A stretch of DNA of 64,000 bases from Goekera deserti (lineage in GTDB: Bacteria; Actinomycetota; Actinomycetes; Mycobacteriales; Geodermatophilaceae). The notes beneath the pieces were generated by a model. That model searched no databases. It worked only from the letters and a program-made list of their open reading frames with translations, and had not been told where the DNA came from. Location of the stretch: assembly GCF_010685995.1 (NCBI RefSeq), contig NZ_JAAGWK010000035.1, positions 21,459 to 85,458 of the forward strand, read 5' to 3'. A program made the translations under genes and the position numbers. Shown here piece by piece: positions 9,710 to 17,731 of the stretch. How positions within the stretch are numbered: the stretch's first letter is position 1; the number at the start of each line of letters is the position of its first letter.

Positions 9710-11521
9710 ATGTCGGACACCACACCCTCCCCCGTCCACGAGCGTGGCCGGCTGGGCGCGCTGCGCCTGCTGCTGCCCTTCGCCCGCCCCTACCGCGGGC
9801 TGGTGGCGCTCACCTTCCTCGGCGCGCTGCTGGCCTCGCTGGCCCAGCTCGCCGTCCCGCTGGTCACCCGGGCGGTGGTCGACGGCCCGATCGCCCGGGG
9901 TGACAGGGCCGGGCTGGTGCCGCTGCTGGGGCTCGCCTTCGCCTTCGGGGTGGCCGAGGCCGCGCTGTTCTTCCTGCGCCGGTGGGCGATGACCAAGGGC
10001 AGCCTGCAGATGGAGCGCGACCTGCGCGACGTGCTCTACCAGCGCCTGCAGCGCCTGCCGGTGTCCTTCCACGACCACTGGGCCTCCGGGCAGCTGCTCT
10101 CCCGCGCCACCACCGACGTGTCCACCATCCGCCGGTTCATCGGCTTCGGCGCCGTCTTCCTCGTGGTCAACCTGGTCACCTGCTCGGTGGTCGCGGTCCT
10201 GCTGCTGCTCACCTACTGGCCGCTGGGCGTCGCCGTCCTGGTGACCACGCTGCCGCTCACGGTGTTCGGCCTGCGCTGGGAGAAGGACTACAACACCGAG
10301 TCCCGCCTGGTGCAGGACGAGCAGGGCGAGCTGACCACCGACGTCGAGGAGGCCGTGCAGGGCATCCGGGTGGTGAAGAGCCTGGGCCGCAGCGAGCTGG
10401 TGTTCGCCCGCTACGACCGCAAGGCGCTGCGACTGCAGGCGCTGCAGCTGTCCAAGGTGCGCACGCTGACCAAGATCTGGTGCCTGTTCGAGTTCCACCC
10501 GCAGGTCACCCTCGCCGTCATCCTGGTCGGCGGGTCGCTGGCGGTGGGCAGCGGTGCGCTCACCGTGGGCGGGCTGGTCGGGTTCGTCGCGCTGTTCACC
10601 GTGCTGCTGTGGCCGATCCTGTCGCTGGGCTTCCTGCTGGCCCAGGCGCAGGAGGCGGCCAGCGCGTGCGACCGGATCGGGGAGCTGCTCGCCGCGCCGA
10701 TGACCGTCACCGACGCCCCCGGCGTCGAGCCGAGGCCGGTGGGCACGCCGGCCCGGCTGCGCTTCGAGGGCGTCGGGTTCCGGTTCCCGGGCTCGGCCGA
10801 CCCGGTGCTGCGGCACGTCGACCTCGACGTCCGGCCCGGGGAGACCGTGGCGCTGGTCGGCGCCACCGGCTCGGGCAAGACCACGCTGACCTCGCTGGTC
10901 GGCCGGCTCTACGACGTCACCTCCGGCCGGGTCACCCTGGACGGGCACGACGTGCGTGACCTGCCGCTGGCGCAGCTGCGCACCGTGGTGGCCACCGCCT
11001 TCGAGGACGCCACGCTGTTCTCGATGAGCGTGCGGGAGAACCTCACGCTGGGCCGGCCCGACGCAGGAGAGGAGTCGGTGGCCGAGGCACTGCGAGTGGC
11101 CCAGGCCGGCTTCGTGCACGACCTGCCCTGGGGCCTGGACACCCGGATCGGCGAGCAGGGCCTGTCGCTGTCCGGTGGGCAGCGGCAGCGGCTCGCGCTG
11201 GCCCGCGCGGTGCTCGGCCGGCCCTCGGTGCTGGTGCTGGACGACCCGCTGTCGGCACTCGACGTGCACACCGAGGCCCTGGTGGAGCGGGCGCTGCGCG
11301 AGGTGCTGGCCGAGACCACCGCCCTGGTGGTGGCGCACCGCGCGTCCACGGTGCTGCTGGCCGACCGGGTCGCCCTGCTGCAGGACGGCCGGATCACCGC
11401 CGTCGGCCGGCACAGCGACCTGCTGGCCGAGGTGCCCGCCTACCGGCAGCTGCTGTCCTCCGACGCCGAGCTGGGCCCCGGCGGCCAGCAGCCCGTGCTG
11501 AGCGAGCTGGGCAGCCGGTGA
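9710..11521 (+). CDS. ABC exporter half-transporter, degenerate nucleotide-binding site subunit
   Basis: 603 aa membrane-fused ABC half-transporter. About six membrane segments (residues ~25-310) precede an ATPase domain with Walker A 'GATGSGKTT', signature 'LSLSGGQRQRLALARA' and Walker B 'VLVLDDPLSALD'. The residue after the Walker B Asp is Asp rather than the catalytic Glu, as in the degenerate subunit of heterodimeric exporters (TM287/288, BmrCD type). The H-loop is 'VVAHRAST'. The GTG of the next gene overlaps this stop by 4 bp (GTGA), so the two are translationally coupled partners. The substrate is unknown; lipid or drug export is plausible. Confidence 0.9.
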   Translation: MSDTTPSPVHERGRLGALRLLLPFARPYRGLVALTFLGALLASLAQLAVPLVTRAVVDGPIARGDRAGLVPLLGLAFAFGVAEAALFFLRRWAMTKGSLQMERDLRDVLYQRLQRLPVSFHDHWASGQLLSRATTDVSTIRRFIGFGAVFLVVNLVTCSVVAVLLLLTYWPLGVAVLVTTLPLTVFGLRWEKDYNTESRLVQDEQGELTTDVEEAVQGIRVVKSLGRSELVFARYDRKALRLQALQLSKVRTLTKIWCLFEFHPQVTLAVILVGGSLAVGSGALTVGGLVGFVALFTVLLWPILSLGFLLAQAQEAASACDRIGELLAAPMTVTDAPGVEPRPVGTPARLRFEGVGFRFPGSADPVLRHVDLDVRPGETVALVGATGSGKTTLTSLVGRLYDVTSGRVTLDGHDVRDLPLAQLRTVVATAFEDATLFSMSVRENLTLGRPDAGEESVAEALRVAQAGFVHDLPWGLDTRIGEQGLSLSGGQRQRLALARAVLGRPSVLVLDDPLSALDVHTEALVERALREVLAETTALVVAHRASTVLLADRVALLQDGRITAVGRHSDLLAEVPAYRQLLSSDAELGPGGQQPVLSELGSR

Positions 11522-13401
11522 CCGCCGACCGGCCCGGCGTCCCACCCGGCCCCGACACCCCGGCGACCGGGGCCACGACGCCGGTGCCCGACGAGGCGGC
11601 CGACTGGCGCGGGGTGGCCACCGAGGGCGCCGAGGACCTGTCGGCGTCCGCCGGGGTGTTCCTGCGCGGGCGCTCCCGGCGGCTGCTGAGGGAGCTGCTG
11701 GGCCCGCACCGGCGCGCGCTGTGGGTCCTGTTCGCCACCATCCTGGTGCAGAACCTGGCCTGGCTGGCCGGGCCGCTGCTGATCGGCGTCGGCATCGACG
11801 TCGCGGTGCCCGCGCTGCTCGACGGCGACGCCGGGCCACTGGTCTGGACGACGCTGGCCATGGTCGCCGCCGCCTGCCTGGACGCCGCGCTGCGCTACCG
11901 CTTCCTGATCGGCAGCGGGCAGGTCGGCCAGGAGGTGCTGCTCACGCTGCGCCGACGGGTGCTGCGGCACGTGCAGTCGCTGCCGCTGGCCTTCCACGAG
12001 CGCTACACGTCGGGCAAGACGATCAGCCGGCTCACCAGCGACGTCGAGGCACTGGCCGAGCTGCTGGACGAGGGTCTCAACGGCCTGCTCACGGCGCTGT
12101 TCAGCATCGTCGGCATCGGCCTGGTGCTGCTGGTGCTCGACCTGCCGCTCGGGCTGGTCGCCCTGCTGGGGTTCCCGGCGCTGTACTGGCTGGCCCGCTG
12201 GTTTCAGCGCAACTCCACGATCGCCTACCGGCGCACCCGGGAGACCGTCGCGGCGCTGATCGTGCAGTTCACCGAGACCTTCGGCGGGATCCGTGCGGTG
12301 CAGGCCTTCCGCCGCGAGCCGCGCAACGACGCTCTGCACGCCGCGCTCAACGAGGAGAACCGGCAGTCCCACGACCAGGCGTTCTGGCTGATCGCCGTCT
12401 TCATCCCGGCGGTCACGATGATCGCCAACCTGGTCACCGTCGCCGTGCTCGGCTACGGGGCGCTGCGGGTCATGGACGGCGACCTCGCCGTCGGCGTGCT
12501 GGTGTCGTTCCTGCTCTACCTGCGCCGGTTCTTCGACCCGCTGCAGGACATCGCGATGTTCTACAACAGCTACCAGTCGGCGAACGCGGCGCTGGAGAAG
12601 CTGTCCGGGGTGCTGGAGGAGGCATCCACGGTGCCCGAGCCGGTCGACCCGCTGCCGCTGCCGCACGCGCGCGGTGAGCTGACCTTCGACCGGGTGCGCT
12701 TCGGGTACGGCGAGACCACGGTGCTGCCCGAGTTCGACCTGGTGGTGCCGGCCGGCCAGACGGTGGCCCTGGTGGGTGCGACCGGCGCCGGGAAGTCCAC
12801 GCTGGCCCGCCTCATCGCCCGCTTCTACGACCCGGACGGCGGGCAGGTGCGGCTCGACGGCGTGCCGTTGGACCGGGTCACCGACGCCGAGCTCCGCCGC
12901 GCGGTGGTGATGGTGACCCAGGAGAGCTACCTGTTCTCCGGGTCGATCGCGGACAACATCTCCTTCGGCCGGCCGGAGGCGACCCGGGCCGAGATCGAGG
13001 CCGCGGCGACCGCGATCGGTGCGCACGGGTTCATCACCGCCCTGCCCGAGGGCTACGACACCGACGTGCGCAAGCGGGGCGGCCGGCTGTCGGCGGGCCA
13101 GCGGCAGCTGGTCAGCTTCGCGCGGGCGTTCCTCGCCGACCCGGCCGTGCTGGTGCTGGACGAGGCCACCAGCTCCCTCGACGTGCCCAGCGAGCGGCTG
13201 GTGCAGGCGGCCCTGCAGACGCTGCTCGCCGACCGCACCGCGGTGATCATCGCCCACCGGCTGTCCACCGTGGAGGTGGCCGACCGGGTGCTGGTCATGG
13301 AGGCCGGGCGGCTGGTGGAGGACGGTGCCCCCGCCGACCTCGTCGCCGGCCGCGGCCGGTTCGCCGATCTGCACCGCGCCTGGGCCGACAGCCTCGTGTA
13401 G
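11518..13401 (+). CDS. ABC exporter half-transporter, catalytic subunit
   Basis: 627 aa partner of the preceding protein. An extended N-terminal cytoplasmic region (~55 aa, Pro/Ala-rich) precedes six membrane segments and the ATPase domain: Walker A 'GATGAGKST', signature 'RLSAGQRQLVSFARA', Walker B 'VLVLDEATSSLD' with the catalytic Glu, and H-loop 'IIAHRLST'. The signature is LSAGQ instead of LSGGQ. Because signatures act in trans, it would complete the degenerate site whose Walker B is Asp in the first subunit. The start GTG 11518 overlaps the upstream stop. It is followed by a 208-bp gap with nothing recognisable beyond the RBS of the next gene. Confidence 0.9.
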   Translation: MTADRPGVPPGPDTPATGATTPVPDEAADWRGVATEGAEDLSASAGVFLRGRSRRLLRELLGPHRRALWVLFATILVQNLAWLAGPLLIGVGIDVAVPALLDGDAGPLVWTTLAMVAAACLDAALRYRFLIGSGQVGQEVLLTLRRRVLRHVQSLPLAFHERYTSGKTISRLTSDVEALAELLDEGLNGLLTALFSIVGIGLVLLVLDLPLGLVALLGFPALYWLARWFQRNSTIAYRRTRETVAALIVQFTETFGGIRAVQAFRREPRNDALHAALNEENRQSHDQAFWLIAVFIPAVTMIANLVTVAVLGYGALRVMDGDLAVGVLVSFLLYLRRFFDPLQDIAMFYNSYQSANAALEKLSGVLEEASTVPEPVDPLPLPHARGELTFDRVRFGYGETTVLPEFDLVVPAGQTVALVGATGAGKSTLARLIARFYDPDGGQVRLDGVPLDRVTDAELRRAVVMVTQESYLFSGSIADNISFGRPEATRAEIEAAATAIGAHGFITALPEGYDTDVRKRGGRLSAGQRQLVSFARAFLADPAVLVLDEATSSLDVPSERLVQAALQTLLADRTAVIIAHRLSTVEVADRVLVMEAGRLVEDGAPADLVAGRGRFADLHRAWADSLV

Positions 13402-13609
13402 GCAACTCGCGGTCGGCCTGGCCACGCGACGCAGTCGTGCGGCCCCCTCCGGTCGTGGCCTGAGCCTGCGAAGGGCTCGTGGGAGGGGACCTTCTGGGAA
13501 CACCGCTCACCTGCCGGTGCGTTGACCAGGCAGGACGAGGCGGGCAGCGGCCCAGCCCCGGCCCGAGGACCGGCCGGCCGGCCGGCGCAGGACGAGATGG
13601 AGACGTGTG

Positions 13610-14083
13610 ATGACCGCTTCGGTGTCGATGCCCCTCGGGGGCGTCCAGGTGGGTTCCTACGACGACTACCCCCGCGCGCAGCGGGCCGTGGACTTCCTGT
13701 CCGACGAGCAGTTCCCCGTCGAGCACGTCACGATCATCGGCAGCGACCTGCGGATGGTGGAGAAGGTCACCGGCCGGCTGACCCGCGGGCGCGCCGTCGC
13801 GGCGGGCGCGCTGAGCGGTGCCTGGTTCGGGATCTTCGTCGGGCTGCTGCTCGGCATCTTCTCCACCGACGGTGCCGCGTGGGTGGGCTCGCTGCTCTCC
13901 GGCCTGCTGATCGGTCTGGTGTTCGGCGCCCTGTACGGCTTCGCCGGCTACGCGGCGACCGGCGGCAAGCGCGACTTCACCAGCACCAACTCGGTGGTGG
14001 CCGCCCGCTACGACGTGATGTGCGCCCCGGCGCACGCCGAGGCCGCCCGGAACCTGCTCGCCCGCCTGTCGCTGCGCGACTGA
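13610..14083 (+). CDS. General stress protein 17M-like (YflT-type) domain membrane protein
   Basis: 157 aa. The N-terminal ~50 residues ('GSYDDYPRAQRAVDFLSDEQ', 'VEHVTIIGSDLRMVEKV') match the short alpha/beta domain of YflT/GS17M-type stress proteins. Two Gly/Leu-rich membrane segments ('AAGALSGAWFGIFVGLLLG' and 'SLLSGLLIGLVFGALYGFAG') and a short cytoplasmic tail follow. ATG 13610 is preferred over the adjacent GTG 13607 because GGAGA is then 6 bp upstream. The specific role is unknown; relatives are linked to general stress. It stands alone, convergent with the small gene that follows. Confidence 0.8.
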   Translation: MTASVSMPLGGVQVGSYDDYPRAQRAVDFLSDEQFPVEHVTIIGSDLRMVEKVTGRLTRGRAVAAGALSGAWFGIFVGLLLGIFSTDGAAWVGSLLSGLLIGLVFGALYGFAGYAATGGKRDFTSTNSVVAARYDVMCAPAHAEAARNLLARLSLRD

Positions 14084-14106
14084 GCGACGCCCTGCTCAGG
14101 GAGCGG

Positions 14107-14313
14107 TCAGAGGCCCATGCCGCGACCGGTGTTCGGGTTCAGGCTGTCGGCGCCTCGGTGCGCGTCGGCGTGCCCATGACTGGGCTTACGGGCCACCCGG
14201 GCCCCCATGTCGGTGGCCAGCACCTGCCCCCGGGCCCGCGTCCGCCGGTCGTGCCACGCCGCCGCGGCGAGCACCAGCGCCAGCAGGACCACGACCGGCA
14301 TCCAGAACATCAT
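14107..14313 (-). CDS. Small hypothetical membrane protein
   Basis: 68 aa, or 67 aa if the second ATG (14310) is used. One N-terminal membrane segment ('MPVVVLLALVLAAAAWHDRR') is followed by a basic, polar tail that includes 'NPNTGRGMGL'. I do not recognise a family. The only support for coding is the clean signal-anchor layout, the fit between flanking genes and the codon bias. No strong ribosome binding site is seen, so it could be spurious. Confidence 0.5.
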   Translation of the reverse strand: MMFWMPVVVLLALVLAAAAWHDRRTRARGQVLATDMGARVARKPSHGHADAHRGADSLNPNTGRGMGL

Positions 14314-14399
14314 GGCCGGACGCTACGGCCTGCGGCCCCTGCTGACCAGCAGGTGCACACCAGGGGAGTCACCCTGGCCGGGGTCTGTCGCGGGGCGAC

Positions 14400-15206
14400 T
14401 CAGCGCAGCTGGGCGAACGTCACCGCGGCGGCTGCGGCCACGCCGAGGGAGTCCACCCCGCCCCGCATCGGGATCCGTGCCCGCACCTGCGCGGCCTGCT
14501 GGGCCGCCGGGGTGAGCCCCGGGCCCTCCGCGCCCAGCAGCACCGCGGTCCGCGGGTGCGCCCGCGGGTCGACGTCGGCGAGGTCGACGGCGTCGTCGGC
14601 CGGGGTGAGGGCGACCGTGCGGTACCCGGCGGCGTGCAGCCGCTCCAGGTCGCCGGGCCAGGAGCCGAGCACGGCCATCGGCAGTGACAGCACGTGGCCC
14701 ATCGAGACCCGCACGCAGCGCCGGTACAGCGGGTCGGCGCACTGCGGGTCCAGCAGCAGCGCGTCGATGCCCAGCGCCACCGCCGAGCGGGCGATCGAGC
14801 CGATGTTCTCGTGGTCGTTGAGCCCCTCCAGCACCGCGATCCGCCGGGGCGCCGCCGGGTCGGGCCCGCGCAGCAGCGTGTCGACGTCCGGGAAGGGCAC
14901 CCGGTCGGCCGAGGCGACCACCCCGCGGGTCAGCCGGAAGCCGATCAGCTCCGACAGCACCCACTTGTCCGCCTCGTAGGCGGGCACCCCCGGCGGCAGG
15001 TCCAGCGCCGACACCCGGCCCGGGATGCCCACCACCGCCCGCACCGGGTAGGGGGAGGCCAGCAGCCGCTGCACGGCCGGCACGCCCTCCACGATCACCG
15101 GCCCGGTGCCGCGCTCGGTGCCGGCGGGGCGGTCACCGGCCTTGAGGTCGCGGAAGTCGGCCACCCGCTCGTCGCCGGGGTCGGTGATCGGGACGGCGGC
15201 AGGCAC
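14400..15206 (-). CDS. TrmH/SpoU-family RNA 2'-O-methyltransferase
   Basis: 268 aa SAM-dependent methyltransferase with the trefoil-knot SPOUT fold, acting on rRNA or tRNA ribose 2'-OH. Visible: an N-terminal substrate-binding region ('GPVIVEGVPAVQRLLAS'), motif 1 'LEGLNDHENIGSIARSA' with the invariant Asn-x-Gly-x-x-x-Arg, motif 2 'VLLGAEGPGLTP' and motif 3 'IPMRGGVDSLGVAAAAAV'. The start is uncertain: GTG 15206 gives a good length, while a longer frame from 15257 exists. It is divergent from the FAD gene with 74 bp between starts. The exact target nucleotide cannot be told from sequence. Confidence 0.88.
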   Translation of the reverse strand: MPAAVPITDPGDERVADFRDLKAGDRPAGTERGTGPVIVEGVPAVQRLLASPYPVRAVVGIPGRVSALDLPPGVPAYEADKWVLSELIGFRLTRGVVASADRVPFPDVDTLLRGPDPAAPRRIAVLEGLNDHENIGSIARSAVALGIDALLLDPQCADPLYRRCVRVSMGHVLSLPMAVLGSWPGDLERLHAAGYRTVALTPADDAVDLADVDPRAHPRTAVLLGAEGPGLTPAAQQAAQVRARIPMRGGVDSLGVAAAAAVTFAQLR

Positions 15207-15280
15207 CCCGCGATCATGCCCGCCGCCCCGGACGCCACCCCCGACGGGCGCCCGCACGACGCGGCACGGAGGATCAGGGG

Positions 15281-16237
15281 GTGCCCAGAACCAGCACGAC
15301 CGTCATCGGCGCCGGCATCTCCGGCATCGCCTGCGCCCGAGCCCTGTCCGAGGCCGGGGTGGCCGTGCAGGTGCTCGACCGCGGCAACCGCCCCGGCGGC
15401 CGGATGAGCGGCCGCACCCTGCACGGCCGGGTGGTCGACCTCGGGGCCTCCTACTTCACCGCCACCGACGACTCCCCGTTCGCCGCCGTCGTGGCCGCCT
15501 GGGTGCAGCGCGGGCTGGCCCGGCCGTGGACCGACACCTTCGCCGTCGCCGGTCCGGGCGGGATCGGCGAGGTCAAGCGCGGGCCGATGCGCTACGCCGC
15601 CTCCGGTGGCCTGCGCGAGCTGGTCGTCGACCTGGCGCGCGGGCTGGACGTCGTCCAGCGGCGCACCGTGTCCGACGTCGCCCCCGGGCCGCGGGTCGAC
15701 GGCGAGGACTGCGCCGCGGCCGTGCTCGCCATGCCCGACCCGCAGGCCCGCCGGCTGCTGGAGCGGGGCAGCCTCGCCGACCAGGCGCTGGACGCCCGCG
15801 GCTGGCAGGCGACGATCGCCGTCGTGCTCGGGTTCGCCGACCGGCAGTGGCCCGCCGACCTGCACGGGGCCTTCGTGCACGACTCCCCCGTCGTCGACTG
15901 GGTCGCCGACGACGGCGACCGGCGCGGCGACGGCGCACCGGTGCTGGTCGCGCACACCACCCCGGCCTTCGCCGAGCAGCACCTGGCCGAGCCCGACGGC
16001 GCGGTCGCCGAGGTGGTCGCCGCCGTCCGGCAGTGCCTCGGCATCGACGCCGAGCCGGAGTGGACGCACGCCCACCGGTGGACCTTCGCGAAGCCCAGCA
16101 GCCCGCGGGAGCAGCCGTTCCACCTCGCCGAGGGCATCGGCATCTGCGGGGACGGCTGGTCGGTCCCGTCCAAGGTGCAGGGTGCGTGGACGTCCGGGCA
16201 CGCGCTCGGCGTCGAGCTCGCCCGGACCGCGGGCTGA
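15281..16237 (+). CDS. FAD-dependent oxidoreductase, renalase/amine-oxidase-like
   Basis: 318 aa flavoprotein. The N-terminal dinucleotide-binding motif is 'VIGAGISGIACARALSEAG', then 'VLDRGNRPGGRM' and 'VVDLGASYFTA' as in renalase and other NAD(P)-binding flavin amine-oxidase-like proteins. The C-terminal FAD-contact segment is 'GIGICGDGWSVPSKVQGAW'. The start is GTG 15281 with GGAGGATCAGGGG before it. No signal peptide is seen, so it is cytosolic. The substrate is unknown; bacterial renalases repair 2- and 6-dihydro-NAD(P) isomers, which is one possibility. Confidence 0.85.
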   Translation: MPRTSTTVIGAGISGIACARALSEAGVAVQVLDRGNRPGGRMSGRTLHGRVVDLGASYFTATDDSPFAAVVAAWVQRGLARPWTDTFAVAGPGGIGEVKRGPMRYAASGGLRELVVDLARGLDVVQRRTVSDVAPGPRVDGEDCAAAVLAMPDPQARRLLERGSLADQALDARGWQATIAVVLGFADRQWPADLHGAFVHDSPVVDWVADDGDRRGDGAPVLVAHTTPAFAEQHLAEPDGAVAEVVAAVRQCLGIDAEPEWTHAHRWTFAKPSSPREQPFHLAEGIGICGDGWSVPSKVQGAWTSGHALGVELARTAG

Positions 16238-16248
16238 GGAGCTGCCTC

Positions 16249-16254
16249 TAGGCT
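16249..16254 (+). promoter_or_regulatory. Probable -10 box of the two-ATPase ABC operon (leaderless)
   Basis: TAGGCT ends 8 bp before ATG 16263; there is no Shine-Dalgarno in the 25 bp between the upstream stop and this start. Confidence 0.5.
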
Positions 16255-16262
16255 GCCCGGCG

Positions 16263-17051
16263 ATGAGCGACACGGAGCCCGCCGGCTACGCCGAGGACCC
16301 GCTCGACGCCCCGGTGTTCGCCGCCGCGGACTCGGCCACCACCGGCCCCGCCGCCGTCTGCCGGTCGGTGGTCAAGACCTACCGGACGGCGACCGAGACC
16401 GTCACCGCGCTCGACCGGGTCTCCCTGGAGATCCCGCGCGCGCAGGTGACCGTGGTGGTCGGCCCGTCCGGGTCGGGGAAGTCCTCGCTGCTGCGGCTGC
16501 TCGCCTGCATCGACCGCCCGGACGCCGGCGAGGTGCTCGTCGCCGGCCGGCGGGTGGACGGGCTGAACGCCCGGGCCCGGCGGCGGCTGCGCCAGCAGCA
16601 GGTGGCCTACCTGTTCCAGCGACCCGGGGAGAACCTGCTGCCCTACCTGGACGCCACCGCGCAGGTGCAGCTGGCCGCCCAGCTGCGCGGTGCCCGAGTG
16701 GGCGCGGACCAGGTGCGCGACCTGCTGGAGCGCCTCGGGCTGGGCGGGCGGGCCGACCACGTGCCGCGGCAGCTGTCCGGCGGGGAGCAGCAGCGGCTGG
16801 CGGTGGCCTGCGGCGTCGTCGGCGACCCGGCGCTGGTGGTCGCCGACGAGCCGACCGCGGAGCTGGACACCGCCGCCGCCGAGCGGGTGCTGGCCGCGAT
16901 GCAGGAGCTGGCCCGGGGTGGGGTGGCGTTCGTGCTGTCCAGCCACGACCCCCGGGTGATGGCCATCGCCGACGGCTTCGTGCACCTGGACCACGGCGAG
17001 AGGACCCCCTCACCCCCCACCCCACGCTCCGCGCGGGGCGGGACCCTGTGA
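16263..17051 (+). CDS. ABC transporter ATP-binding protein (MacB/LolD type), first of a pair
   Basis: 262 aa soluble ATPase: Walker A 'GPSGSGKSSLLRLLA', Q-loop 'VAYLFQRPGENLLPYL', signature 'QLSGGEQQRLAVA', Walker B 'LVVADEPTAELD', H-loop 'VLSSHDP'. It has the MacB/LolD layout of ATPases that power FtsX-like permeases, with a ~35-residue acidic N-terminal extension. Its stop overlaps the GTG of the second ATPase (GTGA), and the permease follows, so the three form one translationally coupled operon. The operon ends at the triple-palindrome element. Confidence 0.88.
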   Translation: MSDTEPAGYAEDPLDAPVFAAADSATTGPAAVCRSVVKTYRTATETVTALDRVSLEIPRAQVTVVVGPSGSGKSSLLRLLACIDRPDAGEVLVAGRRVDGLNARARRRLRQQQVAYLFQRPGENLLPYLDATAQVQLAAQLRGARVGADQVRDLLERLGLGGRADHVPRQLSGGEQQRLAVACGVVGDPALVVADEPTAELDTAAAERVLAAMQELARGGVAFVLSSHDPRVMAIADGFVHLDHGERTPSPPTPRSARGGTL

Positions 17052-17731
17052 CGGGGCCGGACGACGGCCCCGCCGTCGAGGTGCGGGGCGCGGTGAAGCG
17101 GTTCACCCGGGGGGCGGAGACGGTGACCGCGCTGGACGGCGTGGACCTGCGGGTGCGGGCCGGTGAGTTCGTGGCGCTGGTCGGGCCGTCGGGCTCGGGC
17201 AAGAGCACGCTGCTGGCGCTGCTGTGCGGGTGGGAGACCGCCGACGCCGGCAGCGTCACCTACGGCGGCGCGCTGGCCGGGCGGCGCGCGGACACCTTCG
17301 GCTGGCCGGAGCTGGCGCTGGTGCCTCAGGCCCTCGGGCTGCTCGCCGACCTCGACCTGGCCGACAACGTGCTGCTGCCGGCCCGGCTGACCGGGGCGCT
17401 GGCCGCCTCGCGGCCGCGCGCGGGCGAGCTGATGGAGGCCTTCGGCATCGACCACCTCGCCGCTCGCGCCCCGCACCAGGCCTCGCTCGGGGAGCAGCAG
17501 CGGGTCGCCGTCGCCCGGGCGCTGCTGCTCGGCCCGGCCGTGCTGCTGGCCGACGAGCCGACGGCCCACCAGGACCGCGGTCACGCCGACCTGCTGCTCG
17601 ACGAGGTGGTGGGCCAGGCCCGGGCGGGCTCGGCGGTGCTGGTGGCCACGCACGACGAGGTCGCCTGGGGCCGGGCCGACCGGGTGCTGTCGATGCGCGA
17701 CGGCCGGCTCACCGAGGGGGCGCCGCGATGA
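17048..17731 (+). CDS. ABC transporter ATP-binding protein, second of a pair
   Basis: 227 aa: Walker A 'GPSGSGKSTLLALL', Walker B 'VLLADEPTAHQD', H-loop 'LVATHDE'. The signature is 'ASLGEQQRVAVARAL' (SLGEQ in place of LSGGQ) and the D-loop is HQD rather than xLD. This half-site may therefore be impaired, and the two ATPases may work as an asymmetric heterodimer. It is coupled to both neighbours by 4-bp overlaps (GTGA before, ATGA after). Confidence 0.86.
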   Translation: MTGPDDGPAVEVRGAVKRFTRGAETVTALDGVDLRVRAGEFVALVGPSGSGKSTLLALLCGWETADAGSVTYGGALAGRRADTFGWPELALVPQALGLLADLDLADNVLLPARLTGALAASRPRAGELMEAFGIDHLAARAPHQASLGEQQRVAVARALLLGPAVLLADEPTAHQDRGHADLLLDEVVGQARAGSAVLVATHDEVAWGRADRVLSMRDGRLTEGAPR

